Positions 51,227-62,027 of a DNA stretch of 64,000 bases are shown here, one piece after another. The position numbers were made by a program, and so were the translations under genes. Where the stretch lies: the NCBI GenBank assembly GCA_009829735.1, contig CM020618.1, positions 17,903,346-17,967,345 on the forward strand. Reading direction: 5' to 3'. Source of the DNA: Pyropia yezoensis (taxonomy: Eukaryota > Rhodophyta > Bangiophyceae > Bangiales > Bangiaceae). Every line of letters begins with the position of its first letter. Position 1 is the stretch's first letter. The notes beneath the pieces are model-generated. The model saw only the letters and a list, made by a program, of their open reading frames with translations, made no database searches and was not told where the DNA came from.

Positions 51227-51880
51227 ATGCACTCTATCCATGACAAGATCAGCAATGTCGTCGAAGTTGTGACGACGCAGCAGACGGTTTACGGCGATGG
51301 CAAGAGCAGCGCGGCCGCCAAGACGAGTCTGGAGCAAAAGGTGAAGGAGCCGACGCCCTCCAAGACGGTGGCGGCAGACCCCAAGACCGCACCATCGGCA
51401 ACCGTGCCGGTTGTGGCCGACGTCGACGCGGTACCTGCCGAGACAGTCCCCGTTGTGGCGGTGCAGACCCCGAAAGTCGACAAGACCGCTGCGGTGCTGC
51501 CCGCGACGGCAGTCAACCCAGTGGCAAACGCGAGCGTGCCAGTCACGAAGTTTGCTGAGGCGGAGGCGTACGCCGTGTTGCCCCCTGCTGCGGCTCCTGC
51601 TGGATCGACATGCTCGACGCACCCAGTTGAGCCGTCGGACGGCCTGAAGGAGGTCAACTTCCACCTCATTATGGGTGGCTCTGGCCACACGGTGGTCGTC
51701 AAGGGCAGCTGGGACAACTGGGCTGAAGAGGTAGACTGCTCGGGCGACGGGGGCGGCATGGTGCGCCTCAACCCAGGTACCTACCAATACAAGTACATCC
51801 TCGATGGCCAATGGATCAATGACGCGGGCAACACCGTCTTAGACGCAGACGGGAATGTGAACAACGTGTTGGAGGTGTAG
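51227..51880 (+). CDS. CBM48 glycogen/starch-binding protein (AMPK-beta-like E-set domain)
   Basis: 217 residues, single exon. Residues 1-135 are low in complexity with Val/Ala/Pro/Lys repeats. Residues about 140-217 form a CBM48 domain: VNFHLIMGGSGHTVVVKGSWDNWAEE, MVRLNPGTYQYKYILDGQWINDAGNTVLDADGNVNNVLEV. The two Trp of GSWDNW and the WINDAG Trp are glucan-contacting positions in AMPK-beta. The C-terminal kinase-interaction domain of AMPK-beta is absent, since the protein ends just after the CBM. The likely role is binding cytosolic storage glucan (floridean starch if a red alga) or targeting a partner to it; this is inference. No signal peptide seen. Confidence 0.85.
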   Translation: MHSIHDKISNVVEVVTTQQTVYGDGKSSAAAKTSLEQKVKEPTPSKTVAADPKTAPSATVPVVADVDAVPAETVPVVAVQTPKVDKTAAVLPATAVNPVANASVPVTKFAEAEAYAVLPPAAAPAGSTCSTHPVEPSDGLKEVNFHLIMGGSGHTVVVKGSWDNWAEEVDCSGDGGGMVRLNPGTYQYKYILDGQWINDAGNTVLDADGNVNNVLEV

Positions 51881-52785
51881 GCACAGATAACGAGCATCAT
51901 CTATGTAAATTAAGTGGCGGAGGGGTGACTGCAAGTTCAATAGCCGGGTGAGCACATGAATGGCGTTTAAGGGCAAACAGAGGCCCACATGCACGTGAGG
52001 GAGGTCGTCGTAACCCCGACATCAGCCGAGGTCGCATCGTCACCCTCTGCGAGAATTACATTTAATAGTGCCGAGAGGACATCCAGGACCCAAGTCGTGG
52101 TAGCTCTTCAATGTCCACCCAGCATCATGGTCCGCCGCCAGGGGCGTCAACATCGGCAGGCACGAGCCTGGGAGAAGGAGTGCGTCTTTGCAGGTCGTGT
52201 GTGAGTCTGGTACCAAGTTTACACGCTTCCAACGCATCCACAAGGGTCAATCATGCTTGGCAAAGTTTGCTGCTCCGCCTCCGCTCCTGGCCCACTCTCT
52301 ACTCGAACCAGCATCCCTTGCGCCTTGCGTGCACGGGGCAGTCGTCGTCGACGTGCCATAGTTGTCGTGACGCGCCGGAGGCCTGACACGCTGACGGCCT
52401 GTCGTTGATGAGCACGAGGAGGGCGGGAAGCCACCGCCATCCCATCAGTCGAGCAAGGGGTGGGCGGAGTGAGGCGGGAAGGGGGCGGCCCACGATGGGT
52501 TCGAAATACGACCCTACAGCAGCCACGCCTAACGAGATCGCTCAGCCGGACAAAATGGCAGCAAAAAGCGGACGAGCAGGAGGGATCGATGAAGGGGAGG
52601 GAGGATCGGAGGGTGGAGGAGTCGGTTTGGCAGTGAAAAAGCGAGGAGCGCGAGAGCAGCAAGGAAGCTACCACGTCAAGACGCGAAGGAAACATAGTTG
52701 GCGCCACGGGCAGTACGACAGCAAGCTTCATCGCCTCAAAAAGCATCTCTGGCCACGCCCCGTCCCCCCACCACACCCCCTGTTG
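51881..52785. other. Convergent intergenic region, no supported gene
   Basis: Downstream of the CBM48 and ZIP genes. The plus-strand frame 52405-53793 crosses into the ZIP gene and is its shadow. No repeats noted. TTATATATCTG near 52785-52796 overlaps the ZIP stop codon. Confidence 0.5.
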
Positions 52786-53979
52786 TTATATATCTGTCCC
52801 AATCCGCGCATAGTTGATCAACAGCGGGCTCACCAGCGAGGCGCCCAGCACGCCCGCGCCAAGCACGCTGGACAGGCGGGGCATCGCCCCCCCTCCCCCC
52901 CCCTGCGAGTGTTTGACTGCCAGCGGCAGCATCTCAAACGCGGACAAGAAGACCATGATCCCCGACAACACCGCCAGCGCCGACGACACCAGCTCCTGGC
53001 CAAACCAGGGGCGCATAAACGCGGCCACGACCGCCACGCCGGCGGGCTCAAACAGGCCGCTGGCCAGTGCCGCGCCCACAGCCACCCACCGGGAACGGGT
53101 GGCAAAGTAAAGGGGGAAGGCAATGGCCATGCCCTCGGGCACGTTTTCCAGGCCCACCGCAAAGGCCAGCGGCAGGCCCTTGTCCAGGCCCTCGTAGCTG
53201 GCCAGAAAGATGGCCGCCCCCTCGAGCATGTTGTGGGCGGCCAACGCCAGAAATGTCACCCGCGCGCACGCAAGCACCTCGGCCACGTGCGCGTCGTCTT
53301 GGCTGTTGCCGTCGCCGCCGTCGCGGGGCTCGGCCGCGCCAATCGACACGGACAGGGGCACGTCCCCGGCGGTGGGCGCCACCAGCGCCGAGCCGACTCC
53401 TGGCGGCAGATCGCCCCCCGGCGTGGGTGCCGATGCCCACCAACCGGGGCCACCCGCCTCCCCAGGGCGAACATCGTTCCCCCCCCCCCCCCCCCCCCAT
53501 CTTGGCTCCCCTACCACCCGCGTCGATGGGTCGCCACCAACAATGGCCCCCACCCCCCCTCTCCGGGTATCGCCTCCCGCACCCCGTATTCTCCCGGCGT
53601 CCCCCTCCCCAACGCCCAACCCCCCGCCAGGATCCCCACCCGCCCCTGGCCGTCTCGGCCGGCCTCCGACGCCCGTCCGGCGGAGCGCCATGGACGCGGC
53701 CCACATGACGGCCACCCCCCCCGCAAAGAGGGCGGCCGCGCGGGGCCCCGACCGGAGCCCCGCCGCCGCCTCGGGCAGCACGTCCGTCCATGACCAGCAG
53801 AGCAGCACACCGCCGACGGCGCCCTGCCACAGGGCCAGGCGCTCTAGCGACGGCCGCCGGTCGAGAGTCACCGCCAGCAGACCGCCCAGGCCAGAGCAAA
53901 AGCCCGCCGCGAGGGAGAGGGAGGTGGCCGCGGGAAAGGCCGCTAGAAGGCGGGCGTCAAAGGCAACGCCGCCGGCCAT
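52786..53979 (-). CDS. ZIP-family metal transporter (GufA/ZIP11-like)
   Basis: 397 residues from ATG 53979 (MAGGVAFDARLL); the open frame back to 54132 adds non-family sequence. Hydrophobic segments include SLAAGFCSGLGGLLAVTL, LWQGAVGGVLLCWSWTDVLPEA, AALFAGGVAVMWAA, VTFLALAAHNMLEGAAIFLA, AFAVGLENVPEGMAIAFPLYF, WVAVGAALASGL and ALAVLSGIMVFLSAFEMLP. HN--EG in the fourth and N-PEG in the fifth are the ZIP metal-path motifs. The usual His before NxPEG is Glu. The loop after the third segment is long and Gly-rich, without the His cluster common in ZIPs, and includes a Gly run coded by a 20-base homopolymer. ZIPs move zinc or other divalent metals into the cytosol. Confidence 0.9.
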   Translation of the reverse strand: MAGGVAFDARLLAAFPAATSLSLAAGFCSGLGGLLAVTLDRRPSLERLALWQGAVGGVLLCWSWTDVLPEAAAGLRSGPRAAALFAGGVAVMWAASMALRRTGVGGRPRRPGAGGDPGGGLGVGEGDAGRIRGAGGDTRRGGVGAIVGGDPSTRVVGEPRWGGGGGGNDVRPGEAGGPGWWASAPTPGGDLPPGVGSALVAPTAGDVPLSVSIGAAEPRDGGDGNSQDDAHVAEVLACARVTFLALAAHNMLEGAAIFLASYEGLDKGLPLAFAVGLENVPEGMAIAFPLYFATRSRWVAVGAALASGLFEPAGVAVVAAFMRPWFGQELVSSALAVLSGIMVFLSAFEMLPLAVKHSQGGGGGAMPRLSSVLGAGVLGASLVSPLLINYARIGTDI

Positions 53980-55401
53980 TGTACCTCGGGAGTGGGGGTG
54001 GGGGAACGGGGAAGGGAGGGGGACGGAAGGAAGGGGGCGCGGACGGGAAGGGGGGGACACAGAGTGGAGGAAGGATGGCCGGCCACGACAAGAGCGCGCC
54101 TGGCGTCCTAACGAGGTCGTCGTGGCACACAATGGAAAAAGAGAGGAGTCAAAAAAAAGGAAAGAAGGGGAACAGCGTCGGGGGGACGGCGCCGTGGAGC
54201 ATCAAGGACGAGGAGGCGCGGCGCAGACCTAAGGGCGACGCGGCCACCGCCGCCGCCGACGCGCAGGTACACACAGGGGGCGGCCAGTGTGCCTGGCAAA
54301 GACAGCCAATGACGGCCACGGCCGCCCCCTCGCCCGCACGCTCACCGCCCAGGTCTACCCGCAGTGGGGGTTGAGTCGTCCCCACTGTGCCGTCCGGGTG
54401 GGGGGCGGGGGAGAGAAGGGCGGGTGAGCGGGCACCACCAGGCCGCGCAACGGTTCTCACGTGCGCATGCGCGCGGGCCCCGGCCGGACTGGAGGAGGTG
54501 TGCCCTCTTCCCGACGCGCGCCGCGGTGCGTGCGTGCGAGGGGGTGGGTGAGCGCGGGCTGGCTCGGCGGCCGGCAGCGCGGGCGTGTCGGGAGGGGAGA
54601 CCCCACGTACCCATCTTTGCAGATTTTTCGGCTCGGCGGGACGAATGAGGGGACGCGGTTGGGCCTCCCATGGGAGTCCCTCTTAAAGTGACACCCCTGG
54701 TATGGGACAAAAGGAGCGACCAAGGGCGCCCTACTGGTCCACGGTTGCGATAGCCCGCAAGACGATTGACCGTGGGACGCCCAATGCCGCACACATGATG
54801 CGCTGTGTCCGACTGCACGCTGGAAGCTCACGACAGACGCCTGCGTCACGGCTGTGGCGGCACACGCCCAGAAGGCACGGGCACAGCACGTTCGTACTAT
54901 GCCCAAGCGCTGCTACTGGCGGTGGTGGGGGGTCTACCGGGTGCAGCGCTCGCGGCCACAGCTCCCCGCCGACAGCAGACGCCACGGTACCTGCCGGGAT
55001 GTTCCGTATCAGCCACTCCCACGCATTTCTTCCACAGGGCACCCAAGCACACAAGGAGACAAGGCAGCGACGGGCTGACAAGGAGGGCGCGGCGGCGGCA
55101 CATTCAAAAAAAAGAAAAGAGAAAAGACCACCAGCGCCCCCGCGCGCCATCCCCACCCGCCGCCCTCTCACCCGCCCTCCCCACTCCCAGCAGGCCGAAA
55201 TGACCGCCACGCGTCGGTCGACCCTGCGGGGTCGCCAACATCACATGAGCCCCACCCGACCCCCCCCCCCATGGTGCCTTCCTCTTCCCACCGGCCACGC
55301 ATTCCCCCACAAACCGGATGTTTCCTTCCGACCACCCCCCCCCCCCACCACCCCGACACACAGCTCGCACCGCCACCGCCGCCGTCCCCCGGCCGGCACA
55401 G
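53980..55401. other. Intergenic, low-complexity, no supported gene
   Basis: G-rich near 53990-54070 and C-rich near 55255-55345 with runs such as CCCCCCCCCCCC (55338-55349). Long frames on both strands encode Arg/Pro/Gly repeats only. It contains the presumed promoter of the ZIP gene and the 3' flank of the next gene. Confidence 0.5.
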
Positions 55402-55931
55402 TTAGACCGCCGCCGCCGCCGCCGCCGGCCGCATGGCAAACCGGTGTAGCGTACGCGCGCGCGGCAGCCGCGGCGACGGGCGCGCCGACGGGCGGGGGCG
55501 GGGGAGCTTGGCGGCGACGCGGCCCAAAAAGTCGGCCGCCGCCCCCCCCCCCGCGGCCGCCGCGGGGTCGCCGCCGCCCCCCCCCGCGCCATTGTCGGCG
55601 GGGGGGCCCTGCGTGCGGCGTCGCTCGGTGCAGAGGCTGGTCGAGCTGACCAGCCCCGCCGCCGCCCGCGGGCCCCCGCCCGTGCCGCCCCGCCCGGGGG
55701 GGTGCGCGCTGGCCGACCCGACGAGCGTCGGGGTGGGCACCCGCGCCATGGGCGCCCCGCCCGCCGCGGGGGGGGCGTCGGCAACGGCGGGCGCAGACGC
55801 GGGCGCCGGCGCTGCCGACGCCCGCCGGGGCGCCGCAGCCGACGCTGCTGAAGACGACGACCCCTTTTTCCGCCCCGCCCCAAAGCCAAAGGGAAACGTC
55901 ACCACCGCAGGGGGCTTGGCCACCGCCGGCT

Positions 55932-55968
<37 letters not shown>

Positions 55969-57150
55969 ACCGGCGCCGCCCCCTTGCCCAGCCGCCGCCG
56001 CTGCCGCCGGCCGCCCCTGGAACGCCGCCGGTGGCGTCTCTGCCGCCGGTGCGGCCGCCCGTGTCGCCCGCGCGGGCATCTCTACAGATGTGCGGCGGGT
56101 GGGAAAGGTCGCCGCCGCCGCCGACGGCGGGGTACGGCGGTAGAGGCCCAAGGCGGCGGCCAGGGAGCGCGGCGTCGGCGAAACGCCGCCCGCCGCCGCC
56201 GCCACCGCCGCCACGGGCGCGGCCGCCGCTGCGGCTGGAGGCGCGCCGGCGGCCGCCGCCTCGAGTGCCGTCACCCGCCGCGTCGCGGCGGCCAGCTGCG
56301 CCTCTAGGCGCATGCATGCAGACTGGAGCATCCCGACGTACGCGCCCGTCGGGACGGTCACGTCGGCAAACGCGGCGGTGCCGCCGCCCGACAGGGTGGG
56401 GCGGAGCGTCAGGTCCGTCGGCACCACCTTGTCAATCCGCGTATGGCGGGTCGGCGCGTGCGGCCGTGCCGACGGCGGCGGCGGCAGCGGCGGCGGCGGT
56501 GGCGGCGGTGGAGGCGGGGGCGGCGGGGCCACGGCAGCCGGGGCCACCACGAGCCCGTCTGGCCCGACCGTTGCGGGCGGCCCTGTGACAACGCCCGCCG
56601 CGTCCACCGGCACCAGCACCGTGTACACCGCCGTCTTGATGACCCGCCCGTCAGGGCGCTTGGTCACCCGCCGCTTGCGTACCTGCTTGTACCGCTGCAC
56701 CGGCGGCGGTGCGTCGTCGGCCCCCGACGCCGTCACCGCCGTGGCGGTGGCGACGGCTGCGGCGGTCACGGGTGGCGGCGGCGGCTTGGCGTCTGCCGTC
56801 GACGCCTCCCGCTCGAGGAGCTGCCCCAGCCGGTTGGCCGCCGACATGACCGACACGCCCGGCCCGAGGCGCCGCCCGACGCGACCGCCCCCACCGCCGC
56901 CGTCGCTGTCACCGACCGCACCACCGCCGCCACTGCCGACGCTGCGGGCGGTGCCGGCCTTGCCGCCCGTCGCGAGCGCGTCATAGTCCACCTCCACTGT
57001 GGTGCTGCGGACAATGGCGGCGCTGCGGGTAAAGCCGCCAGCGCCGCCAGTGCGGCCGAGGACAACGGGGGAGGGTGGGGGGGACGTGGAGGGGGGCGTA
57101 CACGCCGACGAGGAGGACAGGGAGCCATGGCTGCCGCCATCACCCTTCAT
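55402..57150 (-). CDS. Unrecognised proline/alanine-rich protein
   Basis: ATG 57150 (MKGDGGSHGSLSSSS) gives 582 residues; an ATG at 57255 is also in frame. Features in order: an acidic/Ser-rich start; STTVEVDYDALATGG; a Gly run; VMSAANRLGQLLEREAS (possible helix); a basic RYKQVRKRRVTKRPDGRVIKT stretch that could be a nuclear signal; about 13 consecutive Pro; a short coiled-coil-like LQSACMRLEAQLAAATRRVTALEAA; and a long Ala/Pro/Gly disordered tail. No known domain is recognised. The frame is long and shows a conserved-looking core (residues about 170-330) between low-complexity parts, so it is probably a real gene. It could be an actin- or SH3-related adaptor because of the poly-Pro, but that is speculation. 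Confidence 0.5.
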
Positions 57151-58569
57151 GGTAGTCGACGTTCGGGGGCGGTCACCGGGGCACAATACGTCAAAAAGGG
57201 AAGAACGGGGCAAATGGATGCCAGGGAAGGTGGGGCGAGGAGCGCGTGTGGGCAAGGTGGAAGAGAGAGGGGCGGGCCAGCGAGGAAGGGCGGTAGATGA
57301 CGCCCGTTGCCGCGGTCACGGACAGACGCACGGCAGCGGCGGCGGGCAGGATCGTCCCCGTCGGTCGGCCGACCGACCCACAAGACCCGCCCCACCGCCT
57401 GTGCCCGGCACCGTGCCGCCCCGAGATGACCGGCCGTTGAACCCGTGCCTCTGTGCTAGTGACGTCCACCGCGGAACGTCGTGGGGGGCGGCTGACGCGA
57501 CGGCGCCACGCTTGCCGCGACCAGTACCAACTGTTATCCAAAGAGGGGCGGGCGGCACGAGGGGAAGAGCCGGCCCGGCCGCCAGCCCGCCCACCCCCCC
57601 CCCCCCCCCCCCCCCATCGCCACGACGGCAGCGTCCTCGGCTGGCGGCCACATGCCACCGGCACGCACACTGGCATACCAGACGGGTGCGCCGCGCCGCG
57701 GCACCGGCGCGGGGTCGGGGCCCGTCAGAAGGCGGCGGGAGACCACCAGGCACGCACCGTCGGGGGCGGGGGGGGGGGGGGGCGCCCGGCAGGCACGGGC
57801 GGGCAGCAGCAGCGCGCGGCGGGGTGCACCACCCCCCGTTTTCAGCCAGCCGCCCAGCCCCCCCGATCGGCACGCCTGCCACGCACCCCCCGTGAGCGCC
57901 GCCAGCCCTGCCGCGCCGCCATCGTGGCGGCATGCCAAAGGCGGCGGCGGGGTGGAGGCGGGGCGGGGGGGGGGGTGGGGGGGGCTGAAACGGGGGCGCA
58001 GGGGTGCCCCCCCCTCCGCAGCGCCCCCGGCCAGCCAGCCGGAACGCCGCCGCGTCGCCGCCCAAACGCACATCAATCCGTGCCGCGGGCGGGGCGACGA
58101 GCGGGACCAAAAAAACGCCCTCGGTGGGCAGGAGGGGGGCGTGGGAAGAAGGCGGCGGGGGGGGGGGCCAGGGAGGTGGGGCAAACCATGGAAGAAGAAC
58201 AAAGAAAAAGAGAAAACCAAAAAGGGGAGCGGGCTCTGCACACCCCCCCGCGGGTACTCGGGGGGGGACGGGCGGGGGCTGTCCATGGCTTTACCGCCCA
58301 CGCCACCAGCCGCGCGACCCACCCCCACCCGCAACCCCCCCCCTCCACCACCATCCCCGCCCGTCGGCGCACGCGGCGTGGCAGGCGGCGCCAGCACCCA
58401 TTGCCGGCGGCACCGGCGCAACGGGCGGGCGGGCGGGCGGGCGGGCGGCGCAACGGGCGGGCTGGCGGAGCGAGCGCGTCGCGGCGGCCGCCGCCGCGCG
58501 CTCGTCGCGGGGCAATGGGCGTGGGAGATGGCGGTGGGGGGGGAGGGGGCAGTGCAGTCTCACGCCCGA

Positions 58570-58608
<39 letters not shown>

Positions 58609-59366
58609 GGTGCGCACGGACCGACGGCGGCAAGCGGCAAGCGGCGGCAGCGGCGGCGGCAGCGGCGTCAGCGACGGAAACAGCAGCCGCAGCATCGGTA
58701 CCTATCGTGCGGCAGTGCCAGTGGCAGTGGCGGCGGCAGCGGCGGCAGCGGCAGCGGGGTTGGAAGGGAGGAGCGGCGGCCCACGGATCGTGGCAGACAA
58801 ACCCAGCAGCTGCCAGCTGCAGCTGGGACTGGGACCCCGCAGAGCGGCCAGCTTCGCACATGCGGGAAAAGGAGCGGGGGGGCGGGACGCCCATGTCATC
58901 GCCATGAGCACGCCCGCCACGCAAACCGCGGCTGACTGGACGGTGCGTGGCTAGTCCCAGACTCGAGAGGGCTGCTTGGACATAAACCCTCTCTCCTCCA
59001 CATCGTGGGCACCCGCCAGACTGGCGCAAGAGGGACTTGATAGTGTCAATCGTTCAAATTTACCGTAGCCCCGCGCATTTACCACTGTCACCTCCCGCGA
59101 AATGTTGGATGCACCCAATACCAGAAAGTGCTTTGTCCTCGCCCATAGCGTGGATCCCGCCAAACTCAGCCTGCCGATGTCGAAGGCAGCCATGCTGCCG
59201 ACTCGCCCAACCATGCTCGCACCGTTTGGTTCTTCGACTGACCCACAGCATCCCTGTGTCCCGTCAGCCGCTCGCTGCACCTTTTCTGGCTTTGAACCCG
59301 TTGCCCGTCTTCGCAGCGTCCAGGACACCCGTGCACTGCTCGCGCTCTGCGTCCGCCTCTCTTTGG
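57151..59366. other. Divergent intergenic region with long G and C homopolymers
   Basis: About 2.2 kb between the divergent proline-rich gene and MLH1. It contains a 22-base C run (57594-57615), a 37-base G run (58571-58607) and GGCGGGCGGGCGGGCGGGCG near 58427-58447. Long frames on both strands are Gly/Arg/Pro simple sequence and are rejected. A lower-GC, C/T-containing stretch from about 59030 leads into MLH1. Confidence 0.6.
58571..58607 (+). repeat. Homopolymer of 37 G
   Basis: It runs uninterrupted between CCCGAC and TGGTGCG. The true length may differ because sequencing such runs is error-prone. Confidence 0.85.
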
Positions 59367-62027
59367 ATGGAGGTAGAGACAGACCCCGCGTCCCCCCGCC
59401 TGACGCTCCCCCCCGCTGGACCTGTCGCTCCCCCTCCCATCCGCCAACTGCCACCCGAAGTGGTCAACCTCATTGCCGCTGGGGAGGTTGTCACCCGCCC
59501 GTCCGCCGCCCTCAAGGAGTTGCTGGAGAACGCGCTCGACGCTGGCGCCGCGTCCATCTCTGTCACCACCCGCGGCGGCGGCGCCAAGGCCCTCACCGTC
59601 GTGGACGATGGGTGTGGGGTCCCAGTGTCTGACTTTCCCCTTCTCTGCGCGAGGCACGCCACCTCAAAGCTCTCCTCTGCCGACGACCTCTCTTCGATTG
59701 GCACGTTTGGCTTTCGCGGGGAGGCGCTCGCCGCCCTCTCCACCGTTGGCCGGGTGGCCATCACCTCCAAGACACGGGGGAGCCCATTGGCCTACCGCGC
59801 TTCCTACGCGGGCGGCGCTATCACCCCCGCCGGCACACCGCCCGTGGCGCTTGCCGGCGCCGTCGGCACGGCGGTAGTGGTGGAGGACCTGTTTTACAAT
59901 CTCCCCGCGCGTGCGCGTGCGGCACGTCCAGCGGGTGAAGAATACCGCGCGTGTGTGGAGGTGGTGGGGCGCTACGCCCTCCGCTACGCTGGAGTTGCGT
60001 TTGCCGTGCGCAAAGAGGAGGGGGGAGGGGGCGGCGGCGGCGGCGGCGGAGTACCTGACGTGCGCACCGTCGTGGGCGCCACCCTCCGTGATAATGTGCG
60101 GGCGGTCTTTGGCGCGGCTGTCGAGCGGGAGCTCCTCCCATGGTCGTTTCGAGCTGGCGGTGTGACGGGCGACGGCCTCGCCTCTAACGCCGGCTACCGC
60201 GCGCGCAAGGCCGTTTTTATCACGTTTATCAATGGGCGACTGGTCGAGTGCGGCCCGCTGCGGCGGGCAGTCGACGCTGCCTATGCCGGGGTGCTGCCAA
60301 CGGGGGCCCGCCCGTGGGTGTACGTGTCGCTGACCATGCCGCCTGAGATCCTGGACGTCAACGTGCACCCGACCAAGAAGGAGGTGCGCTTCCTGGGCGA
60401 GGCCGACGTGGCCGCCGCCGCCGCCGCAGCGGTCGGCACTGTCTTGCAGGCAGCTGCCGCGTCGCGTACCTTCCTCGCCGCTTCGGTGGCGCCGCCGACC
60501 GGAGGGGATGGGGTGGCAATGCCAGGCGCGCCGTCGCCATCGCCGGCGGGGGGGCGGGGTGGAGGGCGGCGCGGCGCGTTGGCGGCAGCCGCGGCAGAGG
60601 ACGATAGCGGCGACAGCGGGGGCAGTGACGGCAGCGACGGGGAATGGGGCGGCGGGGGCGGCGATGTCGGCGGCTCGCCTGCGCCCGTGGCCAAGCGGAA
60701 ACGTGGGGCAGAGGTGGTGGCAGGCGCGCCCCCACCGCGCGCCGCGCCTAACCGGCTGGTGCGGACCGACGCGGCTAACCCGGCGGGCGCCCTGGACGCG
60801 TACTTTAGCACCTCTCTGGGTGGTGGCGGTGATGGAGGGGAGGGGGGAGGGCGGCCACCTGTGCCGGCTGCGAGGGGGGGCGCTGGCCGCGCTGGCCGGC
60901 CCGGTCTGGCTGCCGCGGGCGCGCCCGCGGCGGGCACCCCTGCCGACGATGACGCCCTGGTCCTTCTGCCCCCCGAGCTCCCGCCCCCCGATGGGGAAGA
61001 CACTGCAGGTGGTGGCGGCGGCGGCAGCGGCGGCGTGGGCAACATGGGCGTCTCGGCCCGCTCCGCCCTGGCTGGCCGCGTCCGGCGGCGGCGGCTGCGT
61101 GCCGACGACGCCCCCCCCCTGCTCACGTCGGTGGCGTCCCTTTTGGACGACGTGGCCGCGTCCTCGCACGCGGGCCTCAGTGCCGCCCTTCGGGAGCACG
61201 TGTTTGTGGGCGTCGCGTCACGAGCGGCGGCCATCGTTCAGCACCGTACGCGGCTGCTGCTAGTGGACATCCCCGCGCTTGTCACCGAGCTGGTCTACCA
61301 ACAGCTGCTCGTCCGGTTTGCCGACACGGACGCGGCGGTGCTTGTGCCCCCGCCGCCGCTGGCCGCCCTGGTCACCGCCGCATGGGGTGGGCGCGCCACG
61401 GGGGCGCGCGCCCCGCCGTTGGCGTCTGCGCCAACCACCGCCGCGGACGCGGTGGCGCTGCTGGTCAGCCGCGCGCCGCTGCTTGACGAGTATTACTCAC
61501 TCCGCATCGACGGCGGCGGCGGCTGCAACGGTGACGACGAGGGCGGTGACACAGACGGTGGTGGCGGCGACGGGGACGGGGACGGGGACGGCAGCGGGGC
61601 GCCCGTGCTGTCGACCCTGCCCATGCCCCTCGAGGGCCTCCACCTCGACCCCGTGGCGGTGCCTGCCCTGCTGGTGCGGCTGGCGACGGCGGTGGACTGG
61701 ACCGCCGAGGGCCCCTGCCTTGAGGGCATTGCGCGGGAGGTGGCCGCCGCGTTTGGTCGCCACTGGGTGCCCGCCGCGGCGCTGGCCGCCGGCGTCGACG
61801 GCGCCGACGACGCGGCGGGCGCCGCGGCCGACGGGGGCGACGCCAACGGGGGCGGCGCCGGTGGCGGTGCCGGCCCCGACGCGGCCGCCCGCGAGTGGCT
61901 GCTGCGGCACGTGGTGTTTGAGAGCCTGCGGGTGGGCTTTGAGGCGCCCCAGGCATTTGCGAGCGCGGGGGTCGTGCAGGAGATGACCTCCCTAGAGCGG
62001 CTGTACCGCATCTTTGAGCGGTGCTGA
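59367..62027 (+). CDS. MLH1: DNA mismatch-repair protein MLH1
   Basis: 886 residues from ATG 59367 (MEVETDPASP); the open frame extends back to 59037 but those residues are not family-like. The GHKL ATPase region (about 20-210) has IRQLPPEVVNLIAAGEVV, ELLENALDAGA with the catalytic Glu and the Mg-binding Asn, VDDGCGV, ARHATSKL and GTFGFRGEAL. The transducer region has FINGRLVEC and LDVNVHPTKKEVRFL. A long Gly/Ala/Asp-rich linker follows, including a PIP-like or MIP-binding region that I cannot define. The C-terminal dimerisation domain ends in RIFERC, the invariant FERC end of MLH1 that sets it apart from PMS1/PMS2/MLH3. MLH1 partners PMS proteins to coordinate repair of replication mismatches and meiotic crossovers. 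Single exon, longer than human MLH1 (756) because of the linker and a Gly run near residue 215. Confidence 0.95.
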   Translation: MEVETDPASPRLTLPPAGPVAPPPIRQLPPEVVNLIAAGEVVTRPSAALKELLENALDAGAASISVTTRGGGAKALTVVDDGCGVPVSDFPLLCARHATSKLSSADDLSSIGTFGFRGEALAALSTVGRVAITSKTRGSPLAYRASYAGGAITPAGTPPVALAGAVGTAVVVEDLFYNLPARARAARPAGEEYRACVEVVGRYALRYAGVAFAVRKEEGGGGGGGGGGVPDVRTVVGATLRDNVRAVFGAAVERELLPWSFRAGGVTGDGLASNAGYRARKAVFITFINGRLVECGPLRRAVDAAYAGVLPTGARPWVYVSLTMPPEILDVNVHPTKKEVRFLGEADVAAAAAAAVGTVLQAAAASRTFLAASVAPPTGGDGVAMPGAPSPSPAGGRGGGRRGALAAAAAEDDSGDSGGSDGSDGEWGGGGGDVGGSPAPVAKRKRGAEVVAGAPPPRAAPNRLVRTDAANPAGALDAYFSTSLGGGGDGGEGGGRPPVPAARGGAGRAGRPGLAAAGAPAAGTPADDDALVLLPPELPPPDGEDTAGGGGGGSGGVGNMGVSARSALAGRVRRRRLRADDAPPLLTSVASLLDDVAASSHAGLSAALREHVFVGVASRAAAIVQHRTRLLLVDIPALVTELVYQQLLVRFADTDAAVLVPPPPLAALVTAAWGGRATGARAPPLASAPTTAADAVALLVSRAPLLDEYYSLRIDGGGGCNGDDEGGDTDGGGGDGDGDGDGSGAPVLSTLPMPLEGLHLDPVAVPALLVRLATAVDWTAEGPCLEGIAREVAAAFGRHWVPAAALAAGVDGADDAAGAAADGGDANGGGAGGGAGPDAAAREWLLRHVVFESLRVGFEAPQAFASAGVVQEMTSLERLYRIFERC

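Noticed and set aside
53067..54232. Plus-strand frames over the ZIP gene
   Set aside because: Shadows of the ZIP coding strand, which has clear membrane segments and metal motifs.
57453..58935. Several 300-480 residue frames on both strands
   Set aside because: They consist of Gly/Arg/Pro simple sequence across homopolymer runs and overlap one another in all frames.
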